A stretch of DNA of 64,000 nt from Lagopus muta (GCF_023343835.1 NC_064435.1:65234134-65298133), one strand, 5' to 3'; counted from the first letter of the stretch, positions 55,101 to 64,000 are shown. Notes: generated by a model from the letters alone, not told the origin. Numbers and translations are program-made.

Positions 55101-56269
55101 GACTACTGACATTGAGAGCCACATAAATTTGTGTATTTTCAGTTTTAAAGTGTAAGTAATTAGTGCCTTCTGTCACTTCCAAGGAAGTATTTTTCTACCA
55201 CCTGCTGTGCATATTGTTCCCAAAGCATCTCAGCTGAGCATAGCATTTCCTACAAACACAAAACTCTTTGGTGTAAGTACGGTCCCTGCAGACCTAAGTT
55301 CTGCATGACTTTTCTCTCTATGGAAGAAAGTTTGGATGAAGCTAACGCTATGCTGAGAGGCATGCTTCTGAAGAAACATGTTTTTGGAGTCTTGGGTGTT
55401 TATCTTTCCTTTTGTGAAGACAGTTGATACCTGCCAGAAGGTTGAAAGACTACTGGGACCACTACAGGAGGAAAAAAGTTCTGTTTTCCATACCAGTTTT
55501 GAGAAAAACCAGATGAAATAAAAAGCTGAAGGATGCTACTAGACATAGCCTACTGGCTGTGCTTCTGGCACACTGTGAGGCTTCAGCCAAATAGGTGGAT
55601 AACCAAAGACTATCCCTTGCTTAGTGAGTGCTCCTCCTCTGTCTACCACTTACTTCTTCCCTCCCCATTTGAGTTACTCTATAATTACTGTTTTGTTATT
55701 GGATAGAAGTACTTCACTGAACACTTTTAGACAGTTCTGCTATATATCTATATTTGTTACCTCTTTTGTTTAAGGATGAGTTATTTTTTTCTCTTGGAGA
55801 CTGATTTTATCAACACTCAAGTGTTCTACTTCAGGTTTTCTTAAAGTATGACATTCTAAACTTATTTTATCTTAAAGCCTGGTATCCTCTTCTCTTTAAT
55901 AAAAAAATCTAGATAATTCTTTATTGAATTTGAACTCATATCTGTGTCTAAGTTCAGGCAGGCTTGTATGACTATCCTTCTTGTACAAAAAGGCTTTAGC
56001 AAGATTTTAGGCAGTTTAAACTTCCCTTACAATAGGGAAAGAATGAATTCAGGATGTCTAATTATTCCAGCTAAAACTGTGCAGCTGAGCAGTATTCTGG
56101 GGGGTACAGCAATCAAAACAGATATTTCTTTATCTTAACAGAACAATAGGCCTTATGTTGAAGGGAGCTGTAAAAAAGGAGGCTGCAGTTTTATATACTT
56201 TGTAATTATTATTATTTTTTTTTTCTTTCTAACTCATTTCAGCCATTTTTCTTTCTTTTGCCTGCCTTC
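52184..56269. other. Non-coding intergenic stretch
   Basis: No exon was recognised. A small cluster of direct and inverted TATCTGATAGATAT-type words lies at 53,500-53,560. Confidence 0.4.
53500..53560. repeat. Local TATCTGATAGATAT repeat cluster
   Basis: Two direct copies of TATCTGATAGATAT flank an inverted AGTATCTATCAG-like word within 60 bp. It probably arose by local slippage or template switching. Confidence 0.7.
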
Positions 56270-56275
56270 CAGTTC

Positions 56276-56602
56276 TCAAAGGGACCTTATAAACTGGAGG
56301 GGGAGACAATTCATCACTCTGATAGTGATAGGACAAGAGTGTGGTGATCTTAAACTAAAAGGGGAAATTCAGGTTAGATATTTGGAGGAAATTCCTTACA
56401 CGGGGAGTGGTGAGACACTGGCACAGGCTGCCCAGATAGCTTGTGGATGTTCCATCCCTGAAAGTGTTCAATGCCAGGTGGGATGGGGCTCTGGCACTCT
56501 GAGCTGGTGAGTGGAAACTAGATTAAACTTAGCGATGTTTAATATCCCTTCCAACCCAAGACATTCTAGGATTCTGTGGTAATGTGATTCTGTGATTCTC
56601 TG
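56276..56602 (+). mobile_element. CR1 LINE 3' copy, sense
   Basis: CR1 landmarks are present: GGGAGACAATTCATCACTCT (degraded), GGAAATTCAGGTTAGATATT, a GTGGTGAGACACTGGCACAGG-like segment, GGCTGCCCAGATAGC, and CCCTTCCAACCCAAGACATT with terminal ATTCTGTGATTCTCTG. It is 5'-truncated, without intact coding capacity. Confidence 0.92.
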
Positions 56603-59600
56603 TAATGTGCAAATGCTTGAATTGTTCCAGATTATTTTTTTAAATGCTTTATTCTCATGCACTTATTAAACATTTTAACTAAGAAAATCTGTGGAATTCA
56701 ACTGAGAAGCTGATTAATGCCAACTTGAAACAGAAAAAGGTTTTTCTCCTAGTATCTTAACCTCCTTTCTAAATGGTATCTGTTTCTACATTTGCTAGTC
56801 TCTAGATATTGCCCTGTCTTCACATGTGCCTCGACAGACACTTCTAGCAAGATTCATCTCAGCAGAATTACTCATTCCTGTTTATAGCAGCCTCAGAAGA
56901 ACAGGGAGAGGTTTTGCATGTCTAAGCTAGGTCAGGAAGTAAACAAACCTGACTGCAGTTCAGGCTCTGAACACTGCTGACTTGAGCGTAGCACAGTGCT
57001 GGAGAAAGGCAGGATACTCTACAAGAGAGGCTTCTTGGAGGTACTTGTCAGCTCTTTGTTCCTGCCTGCAGTGCTCAACCCAGTGGGATACAGAAACAGT
57101 GCATGAGGAACATGTGAATTGCTCTTGTACATGTCAACTGGAGTGCTGCACTTGAAAACAGTTGAGCTTGTAGCTAGCAGCTGGTCTCTGTCCTCTGCTT
57201 GGAAGGCAGGTTTGTTGTAGTCATTTCACCTGTAAGGAGTACAAGTGACTGCAGTTCTTTCTACAGAGCAGATACTGCATGGAGTGGCTGGGCATGAGGC
57301 TTTGCTGCTGGGGTCCACAGCCGCAAAGCATCACACTCAGTTAGGGACTTAACTCCTGTGAGAGTAATGACTTCTGTCACTAGCTGCCACCTGACAGCTT
57401 GTTGCTGCAGCTTCTCTTCAGGGACTCTGGCTTGCTGTTGTCAGTGAAAGCCACTTTTCTTCTACAGAAAGGGCAGCAAGTGCTGATGCAGGCAATCTGC
57501 ACTGTGCCACATTTTCTTTCTCTACTGCTTTCCCACTAAAATTTTACTCTGGGCTTTTAATCATGATAGGGAGAATTATATCAATTGTACTAGGAATCTT
57601 GTATTATGGGCTAAAAGACCTCCACCTGGGCTTAGGAGATCCTCTAGGCTTGAAGCCACATACTTCCTTCCATGGTGAGGGATGGCACAGCATGCTCCAG
57701 GCCCTGCTCTTGTCCTGTGTCCCAGTAAATGGTCACTAACCTGAGACCATAACTCTAAGTTCTTGTTGTCTCTCTGGCCACTGTTTTAATAACAAATGGC
57801 TTCTCCCCTTCTCAGGTGGGGCAGCATATACTTAATCTCACATACAGCTGCTGTGCATGTTTGATTTCCACTTTCACAAAAGTAGCACCTGCTTTGGTTC
57901 TGGATTATAGCCCTCAGTTCAGAGATGATCCCTACTGTCACGGAGTAGCTTCCTGGCAAGGGTTACACATGGTGTATTTAAATTGGGAACTTAATATTTT
58001 ATTTTGCATGAACAGAATTGTCATTTATATGTCAGTGTTCAGTACTTCCTGGATCAGAGAGCAGCTGAGGGTGAAATAGGAAGTAAATTCAAGTCAGCAG
58101 AGAAGTTCCTAAACAAAAATAAATATCTAAAATATCCCCTAGTCATGTTACTTATTTACACTGTAAAGTGGCTGACTGTCATTGGCAGTCACCTCTGAAA
58201 TTCAGTGTATGAACTGAAGTTAAAACAACCTCTCCTAGCTATGCCATAAGAATTTGCAGGGTGTCAGACTATTCTTGTGGCTTTCAGTCAAAGATTCAAT
58301 TTTCTTTCCACATTGATTTCTTCTCTTTATTCTTTTCCCAGTCTCTTATTGCATCTGAAAATGACATAAAGAAATACTGGTCTTGGAGCAGCACAGTGTG
58401 GGTAAAAGGCACCAAGTCCCAACCCTCCATAGCCTTTATATCCGCTCCAGAATCATTTTGCAGAGATACCATCAATCTATAAGCAGCAACAGGGCACAAG
58501 CCCAACATATTTACAGTGCCACTGATGGGTCAATGCTGTAACCTTATGGAACTGCTGCACTGTCTGCAGGCACCAAGCTTGATGCTGCAGCTCCACAGAC
58601 TTGATGGGGTACCTACATGATTGCCTTCCTTTCCTCTAGGGGGAAAGTTTATAGCCTGCTGCCTGTTTGTAACATGACAGTTTAGAAATGCCAGAGACTG
58701 GAAATTGGTCCAAATGTGCCATTCATACAGTTACAAATGGGAATCATTTAAAGCTCAAAACATCTCCTGCTTTTTCCCCCCTCCTTTTTCTAAAGGTCAA
58801 GCTATTTGTGAAGAAGCATTAAGCCAGCTGTAGAGAGGTTGCAAGACCATTTCAGCTACACTGTGATGTGATTTTTATCTCCCACTCTAATAGGCAATGT
58901 CAGTCATAATTAGTGTCACACATAAATTCCTAGCTGGGATTCAGACTTCATATGATTAGGACTAAACTATGTATAGTGCTGATCTTGTGACTCTCTAGTT
59001 TCAATTAACAGATTCAGGGATGAAAAAACCCAGTGAGAGATGATTGCTGAGGTCAGAGAGGTTATCATTTTCATTGCAGCTGACATCTTAAAGGAGAAAA
59101 TACAAATTAAAGGAGGTTTGATTAACCTGACTGGGGGGATATGGCTGCCTCAGTGCATCAGCAGAAAAAGCGTGGTCAAGGCTAAATTCTTTCCATGACC
59201 TTAATCATTGCTATAAGTATCCTAATCCTTAGTGGGTATGGAAATGACATGGAGCAGAAACCCACTACAGCCTGGATCTGTTTCATCAGTGAAGCAAGTA
59301 AGCAGATTATTGCTGGGCTGATCAATGCTCTTTCCAATGGAGAAGCTTTTGCAATTTTAGAGCAAAGCACAAGAAAGCCAGAACCTGAAATAAACACCTG
59401 ACAATGCTACGCACAGACAGAAATCTGCCACTGTAGTCCAGAAAAAATGGCTCTGAACTGCTTTTTCTTTTATGAAGCCTTTAAACTCTGGATTCCAATG
59501 CTCAGGAACTTGCAAGGGATAAATTATTCAAATGGAAAAGAAAAAGCAAAACACATTTGACAGAGCAAAGCACTGGCAAAGTAGGTCTGCATGATGTAGG

Positions 59601-60929
59601 AAACCATTAGTGGTGGCAAGATACCTGTAGGCATGGCTCTCAGTTGGCCTGTGCCTGAGCTGTGGAGAGCCAGGGGAGGCAACTGCTGCTCAGAGATGTA
59701 TTACAGAACTGTCTCCCATTCAGCAAAAGCAGTTAACATCTCACTCCTCAGGCCCCTGGTAGCACTGGGAATCTTCTCTGTCTCTCCACCCCTGGCCTGC
59801 TCACTGTGTTGCAGCCCTTGTTCCGGGAGAAGGAGAATGAGACAGTGGAAATTCAGGGCAACAACCAACTTGCTTCCATTTCTGAGCAGAGCTGAACTGA
59901 CTCTGAGCTTGTATACATTTTTCCTCACAAACCTTTCTTCCCTTATCCTATAAAATACTAATGCTATCATATTTATTTTTGCAAAAGGAAAATGGAGGAC
60001 TGACTACAATTACCTTAGCTGAAAACACACAGGATGTTGCTCCTTATTACAAATGCAACCTATTTGTCCGATGCTTGTGGCTAGCCAGAGACCTAAGTTT
60101 ATGACTCCACCAAAAAATGCTGGAACTCATGCAGGGAGAATAGTTTGAATCAGAGAAGTAACAGCTTGAAAAGTTAGATTTAGTTCCCATCTCTACACTA
60201 GAAAAAAAATAAACAACCAAAAAGCTCACAACCAAATTGACTAGTTGCATCAAGTGTATTCAGTAGCCTCTCTGCACTATGTTAAAAAGTGAGGCATTCT
60301 CTACCTGTAGACAATGCTCTCTAGAAACAGTGAAAATGCATCTTCTGGCCTGTATTATTTCAGTTTGCTTGCTACTTGAGAGATTGTATGAAGGAAAAAG
60401 CAGGGAAGAAAATGCAATTAAGTATTTGGAAATACCTACTTATGTTCAAAAACTCTCTGAATGGGTCTCTGTGTACTTTGGCTTCCTACTGGGCTGAAGA
60501 TAAAATCAGAGACATGGCATTAATTACCAACTTTTGCAAACATGAATGTAAGTATAACCACTCAGATGAGAAATTTTAATAAAAGTGATAAGTGGATGGA
60601 CTGCTTAGTCAGTAAAATTGCTTCCATAAATATTTGCAGAATTGAAGATTAGAAGTGCAGCTGCTGCTGTGGCCATCAGAGCCAGGCAAATAATTCCCCC
60701 CCAAATTTAAATTTAGTTTCTTTCTGCTTAGGGAATACTTATAAACTGTTCTAAAATTAGTATTTGTAAAATCCTATGCACAGAATCAGTAGAGGGAGGA
60801 AAAGAGCTTAAGATGGGTTCAAGGACATGAAGCCCACAGAAAAAAGAGAACAGATATACACATCCTTAATATGCCAGTTCAGAATACTGGAGAGGCTCTG
60901 TTAGTGTGCTTTCCATGAATAGTGTTTCT
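56603..60929. other. Non-coding intergenic stretch
   Basis: No exon, RNA gene or clear transposon was recognised in about 4.3 kb. Open frames are short and lack family features. Confidence 0.4.
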
Positions 60930-60932
60930 TAG

Positions 60933-61437
60933 GATCTCAGGGTTATTTGAGTTGGATGGACTTCTGGAGATCTCTAGCACACAGTACCACAGCATAGGTG
61001 AGGCTGGCAGGGCCTCTGGGTCCATCAGGTCCAACCAGTGCTCTTGGAGGAACAGTCAGAGCAGGGTGCTCAAGCCCACATACAGAGGTTTTCGAAAATC
61101 TCTAAAGAGAAGACTCCACAGTCTCTGGGCAGCCTGTGCCAGTGCTCTATCACTCACACAGCACCGAAGTGCTGCCTGATGCTCAGAGGGAACCTCTTGT
61201 CTTCCAGTTTGTGTCTGTTGCCACTTGTCTTGGCAGTAGACATCACTGAAAAGAGCCTGGCTCTGTCTTCATTACTTCCTCCCTTCATGCATTTGTACAC
61301 TTTGATAAGATACTTCTCTAGGCTAGTCTCAGCTCTCGAAGATTTTCCTCACTGGACAGATGCTCTATTCCCTTAATCACTGTGGTCATTTGCTGGACTC
61401 CCTCCAGTATCTCCATGTCTCTTTTTTGCTGGGCACA
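60933..61437 (-). mobile_element. CR1 LINE, antisense, interrupted by the provirus
   Basis: Antisense CR1 runs from CTCAGGGTTATTTGAGTTGG through GGGTCCATCAGGTCCAACCA, CTCTGGGCAGCCTGTGCCAG, GCTGCCTGATGCTCAGAGGG and GAAAAGAGCCTGGCTCTGTC to CTGGACTCCCTCCAGTATCT. It breaks off at the first base of the LTR at 61,438, so the retrovirus landed inside or at the edge of this older CR1. The continuation would be expected beyond the 3' LTR, outside the window. Confidence 0.9.
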
Positions 61438-61510
61438 TGTATGGGAACTGCTGAGTCACGGCCTGAACCTCTGATTGATCACCTGAGGTGAGCCATGAGT
61501 CAGCCAGAGG

Positions 61511-61539
61511 AGCACAGGTGAAGGCAATTCACCTGTGCT
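61511..61539 (+). promoter_or_regulatory. LTR inverted repeat 1, 12-bp arms
   Basis: AGCACAGGTGAA (61,511-61,522), loop GGCAA, then TTCACCTGTGCT (61,528-61,539): a perfect 12-bp stem. Each arm contains a CAGGTG/CACCTG E-box. It lies about 40 bp before the promoter core, so it is probably not in the viral RNA 5' end and more likely acts as DNA, for instance as paired protein sites. Confidence 0.85.
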
Positions 61540-61546
61540 GCCGGAA

Positions 61547-61569
61547 GGGGTGGAGCCAGGCTCCACCCC
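61547..61569 (+). promoter_or_regulatory. LTR inverted repeat 2, 11-bp arms
   Basis: GGGGTGGAGCC, a single A at 61,558, then GGCTCCACCCC: a perfect 11-bp palindrome. The arms contain GGGGTGG/CCACCCC boxes of the kind bound by KLF/Sp1 factors. It lies 10 bp before the promoter core. Confidence 0.85.
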
Positions 61570-61605
61570 TCCTGGACCTATTTAAGAGCTGGCTACCAGA
61601 GGGGA

Positions 61606-61626
61606 AGGATCTCTTCTGGAGATCCT
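61606..61626 (+). promoter_or_regulatory. LTR inverted repeat 3 near the inferred transcription start
   Basis: AGGATCTC, loop TTCTG, GAGATCCT: a perfect 8-bp stem. If transcription starts 25-30 bp after the TATTTAAG core, this hairpin would form at or next to the 5' end of the RNA. The 27.9-kb copy keeps it with a one-base bulge; the other two copies have lost most pairing. Confidence 0.7.
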
Positions 61627-61752
61627 CCTCTTTGATATCTTCTAGTGAGCTCAACCCAAGGGTAAGCTCTTCTACTCATTCTCTTTTGTGATCCTGTTTG
61701 CTTTGCCATACTCTTTGAGTATATTGCAATTATAACATCTTGGTTATACATT

Positions 61753-61770
61753 TGGCGAGCCAGGCAGGCT
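61753..61770 (+). other. Primer binding site, tRNA-Arg type
   Basis: TGGCGAGCCAGGCAGG starts two bases after the LTR end. It matches the complement of the 3' end of a vertebrate tRNA-Arg (TGGCGAGCCAGCCAGG) in 15 of 16 positions, including the TGG that pairs with the CCA tail. The tRNA sequence is from general knowledge, not a search. Confidence 0.75.
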
Positions 61771-61788
61771 GAATATACTAAAATTAAC

Positions 61789-63360
61789 ATGTCTTTCCTG
61801 TGGAACTTCTATAAATGGGTCAAGGGGGAGAACAATACTCCCCTAGAGAAAATGATTCCAGGGCAGATCCCAGGGTTTGAGGGATCGCCCTATTACGAGT
61901 TAGCTGCCATCATTGAAAAATGGGGTCCCTTACGTGTTATGGGCAATCTCTCCCCATATCGCATGGCAGACTATTTTCAAGGACTTGGCAAGGACATTCT
62001 CATCACCAAAGAAAGACAATTGGCTGCCTCCATGGTGGCATGGCCACTATTAACCGCTTTAAATCATGCGGACTCAAGAAATAATACTTTAGAAACCGAA
62101 AATCAACTTTTGAAAGATCGCATTGAAAAGTTAGAGCACGAACTTGGCGTTTTAACGGGGAAGAAGCCAATTCTACATCTTCCTGTAAGCCAAATTCGTA
62201 ATATTTCAATAAATGATGACCAAGCTCCTGAATCAACAGACTTCGTTGATCAGGACAACAAGAAATCCAAATCAGACCTTGAATGTCCAATTCAAACTGA
62301 TCCATTGGAGGTCCGTCCTGTGATAACCCAAAAAACAAAAAAAGTACAGGACAGACCGGCAGGGGTGCCACCTGATCAATGGCCCCCTGCCCACACTCAT
62401 TTACATGTGACAGCTCGGCCATACACAGCAACAGAATTAATGGACTTAGTACAACGATTTCGGCAGAAGCCCAGAGAAAGTGTGCCGGCTTGGTTATTGA
62501 GACTGTGGGATTCTGGGGCAGAAAGTGTTGTGGTGAATGGCCCAGAAATATCTAAGTTGGCCACCATGACTGTCCATCCTGCTCTTAGGCAAAGGTTATA
62601 CGTGGGCAATCAATATCGTGATGAAAACCATTCCATACTGGAATGGTTAATGGCGGCCTGCCGTATGGTATGGCCAAATAAATCAGACATACCGTTACAT
62701 ACAGGTATGTGGTCCTCCATGGAGGACCTTCAGAACTATATCCGTGAACTGGGTGTAAGAGAGGCCATCTATGAAGATACATTTGATGGCCCTGATATGG
62801 TTAAATTTTCAGCAGGGATGAGAGATTTAATTCTACAACAAGCTCCCTCCCATCTGTACGGTACCTTAGTTTCAATATTAAATCCCCTTGTAGCATCAGA
62901 AGCCGTAGTCCAGCAGGTTGCCCAGTTAGTTGCCGATTTGGGAGAAACAGAACGCCTGCGGACTAGGCGCAATATTCGGTTTTTGGAGGAAGCAGAGGTC
63001 CTGCCGGTAAATAAAACCAGAATGCCGGCTACTCGAGCTCCTCGATCGGGACCCATAAGGGTATCCCGAAAACAAATGTTTAATGATTTAATTCGGGCTG
63101 GGGTCCAATTTGCTAAGATCGACCGCCAGCCCAATCACGTCCTTCTCCAGCTCTGGAGACAACTAAAGGACAATCAAAAATTCCAGAGCTACCCTAAGAA
63201 ATCCAGGGTAAGAGCTATAGAAAGGGTTCCAACAACAACATGGAACCTAGAAGATTTTATTGTTCCAAACAGGAAAAAGAAGCCACCTCAGGTGTCTCGG
63301 GCCACAATGCCTGAGCCATCAGAAGCAAAAGAACTGGCCCTAGCACAATTCATGCACTGA
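61789..63360 (+). CDS. gag: Gag-like protein of the ERV-L-like provirus (523 aa)
   Basis: This is an uninterrupted frame from ATG at 61,789, only 19 nt past the primer binding site, to TGA at 63,358. Retroviral Gag assembles the particle core. Residues 1-95 are a conserved-looking N-terminal domain; residues 98-121 (around NTLETENQLLKDRIEKLEHE) have leucine/heptad spacing typical of a coiled coil. An acidic and basic linker covers about 140-190. Residues 200-400 hold the ERV-L Gag core (ARPYTATEL, AWLLRLWD, LRQRLYVGNQ), which should form the capsid part. The C-terminus is basic (NRKKKPP) but there is no CCHC zinc knuckle; only two cysteines were counted in the first 360 residues. There is no glycine at position 2, so N-myristoylation is not expected. 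The intact frame contrasts with the decayed CR1 copies nearby and suggests a young insertion. The next frame (protease-RT) overlaps the end in the -1 frame. Confidence 0.88.
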   Translation: MSFLWNFYKWVKGENNTPLEKMIPGQIPGFEGSPYYELAAIIEKWGPLRVMGNLSPYRMADYFQGLGKDILITKERQLAASMVAWPLLTALNHADSRNNTLETENQLLKDRIEKLEHELGVLTGKKPILHLPVSQIRNISINDDQAPESTDFVDQDNKKSKSDLECPIQTDPLEVRPVITQKTKKVQDRPAGVPPDQWPPAHTHLHVTARPYTATELMDLVQRFRQKPRESVPAWLLRLWDSGAESVVVNGPEISKLATMTVHPALRQRLYVGNQYRDENHSILEWLMAACRMVWPNKSDIPLHTGMWSSMEDLQNYIRELGVREAIYEDTFDGPDMVKFSAGMRDLILQQAPSHLYGTLVSILNPLVASEAVVQQVAQLVADLGETERLRTRRNIRFLEEAEVLPVNKTRMPATRAPRSGPIRVSRKQMFNDLIRAGVQFAKIDRQPNHVLLQLWRQLKDNQKFQSYPKKSRVRAIERVPTTTWNLEDFIVPNRKKKPPQVSRATMPEPSEAKELALAQFMH

Positions 63361-64000
63361 CAAGGGGTGTTAGTCCCCGTAGGGCCTCCAGACGGGACCG
63401 GAGGCCCTATGTAGAATTAACAATTTATTGGTCCCGAAAAAATATTCAGAGAGTTATGGCATTAGTGGATACTGGAGCAGAAACATCAATTATCTATGGA
63501 GATCCAGGAAAATTTCATGGCGACAGAGTGATGATTGGTGGTTTTGGGGGACAGACTATTCCTGTCACCCAAACATGGTTAAAATTGGGGGTTGGGCGTC
63601 TCCCACCCCGGGAGTACAAGGTGTCTATTGCCCCAGTCCAAGAATACATCCTGGGCATAGACATTCTATGGGGTCTGGCTCTCCAAACAACTGTGGGAGA
63701 GTTCAGACTTCGACAAAGATGTATCAGTATCCGGGCGGTGCAGGCAATATTAAGAGGCCATGCGAAACATGAGCCTGTTTGCCTGCCAAAACCGCGCCGG
63801 ATTACTAATGTTAGACAGTATAGACTCCCGGGTGGGCAAGATGAAATATCGAGAACGGTGCAGGAATTAGAAAAAGTGGGCATTATAAGACCTGCACACA
63901 GCCCGTATAACTCCCCCATATGGCCAGTGCGAAAGTCGGATGGCACATGGAGGATGACAGTAGATTACAGAGAATTAAATAAGGTCACGCCGCCTATTCA
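63315..64000 (+). CDS. pol: Pol: protease and start of reverse transcriptase (partial)
   Basis: This frame is -1 relative to gag, opens after a TGA at 63,312-63,314, overlaps the last 46 nt of gag, and stays open for 228 codons to the window edge. The protease active site DTG is at 63,468-63,476 (ALVDTGAETS), with a glycine-rich flap (IGGFGGQ) and a LGIDIL motif near its end. Reverse transcriptase begins at about 63,840 and shows SPYNSPIWPVRK and WRMTVDYRELNK, the finger-region motifs of class III retroviruses. The catalytic YxDD box, RNase H and integrase lie beyond the window. The first in-frame ATG is at 63,456, four codons before the DTG aspartate, which would make a very short protease N-terminus. 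No canonical slippery heptamer was found in the overlap, so the expression mode (frameshift or spliced RNA) is open. Confidence 0.88.

Larger units (their letters stand above)
61438..61750 (+). repeat. 5' LTR of the provirus
   Basis: It begins TGTATGGGAACTG and ends TTATACA, the usual TG...CA termini, two bases before the primer binding site. Inside are two perfect AP-1 words TGAGTCA (61,452-61,458 and 61,496-61,502), three perfect inverted repeats, a TATTTAAG core (61,579-61,586) that should act as the TATA element, and a splice-donor consensus GG|GTAAGC after 61,661. From the core, transcription should start near 61,605-61,612, which puts the donor about 50-57 nt into R. No AATAAA was noticed near the expected end of R. 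The same layout is seen in the three solo LTRs. Confidence 0.9.
61438..64000 (+). mobile_element. ERV-L-like endogenous retrovirus, 5' portion
   Basis: The element starts with a 313-bp LTR, followed by a tRNA-Arg-type primer binding site, a very short leader, an open gag and an open protease/RT frame, then runs off the window edge. The reverse-transcriptase text around MTVDYRELNK and SPYNSPIWPVRK, and the Gag text around ARPYTATEL and AWLLRLWD, point to the ERV-L (class III, spuma-related) group. The open frames suggest a fairly recent insertion. A relationship to the chicken ENS-1/ERNI family is possible (LTR-flanked ORF of similar size with an N-terminal coiled coil) but was not verified. 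Whether the element is complete cannot be seen. Confidence 0.9.

Noticed and set aside
23000..61000. Exons of a gene upstream of FHOD3, such as the mammalian neighbour MOCOS
   Set aside because: I looked for recognisable protein segments and found none. Short exons could be missed, so absence is not proven.
62003..63134. Minus-strand open frames opposite gag
   Set aside because: They are shadows of the intact gag frame; no independent coding signal.
1..64000. CRISPR arrays, bacterial operons, rRNA or tRNA genes
   Set aside because: The sequence is vertebrate nuclear DNA. No regularly spaced repeats and no tRNA cloverleaf or rRNA motifs were seen; the tRNA-Arg similarity at 61,753 is only the viral primer site.

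Overview
The window looks like nuclear DNA of a bird, most likely a galliform such as chicken. The evidence is many 5'-truncated CR1 LINEs ending in ATTCTRTG-type repeats, an ERV-L-like provirus, long poly(A)/poly(T) runs, low coding density and one vertebrate gene start inside a CpG island. The species is inferred from repeat content, not proven.

Layout. Positions 1-22,222 appear to be intron 1 of FHOD3, a sarcomeric formin gene read on the minus strand. It holds CR1 fragments, homopolymers and one solo LTR on the same strand as FHOD3. Positions 22,223-22,387 are the first coding exon (55 codons, then a GT donor). They lie in a GC-rich island of about 22.0-23.0 kb that should carry the promoter and 5' UTR. 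From 23 kb to 61 kb I see intergenic or upstream DNA with no convincing exon: CR1 copies (including a broken reverse-transcriptase segment at 48.5-49.6 kb), two more solo LTRs, an AT-only tract, and long stretches without a recognisable feature.

The right end (61,438-64,000) holds the 5' part of an endogenous retrovirus inserted in an older antisense CR1. It has a 313-bp LTR, a primer binding site resembling the 3' end of tRNA-Arg, an uninterrupted 523-codon gag, and a protease/reverse-transcriptase frame that stays open to the window edge. Its LTR belongs to the same family as the three solo LTRs (13,950-14,251 minus; 27,869-28,205 plus; 42,047-42,336 plus).

The main observation is the design of this LTR family. 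All four copies keep a splice-donor consensus about 70-115 bp after a TTTAAG promoter core, and a perfect or decayed stem-loop lies just before that core. With the -1 pol frame, no canonical slippery heptamer and a Gag without a CCHC zinc knuckle, this resembles the expression plan of foamy viruses: donor inside R and Pol made from a spliced RNA. That comparison is inference and can be tested with RNA data. The same donor makes each solo LTR a possible promoter plus first exon; the 14-kb copy lies in sense orientation inside FHOD3 intron 1.
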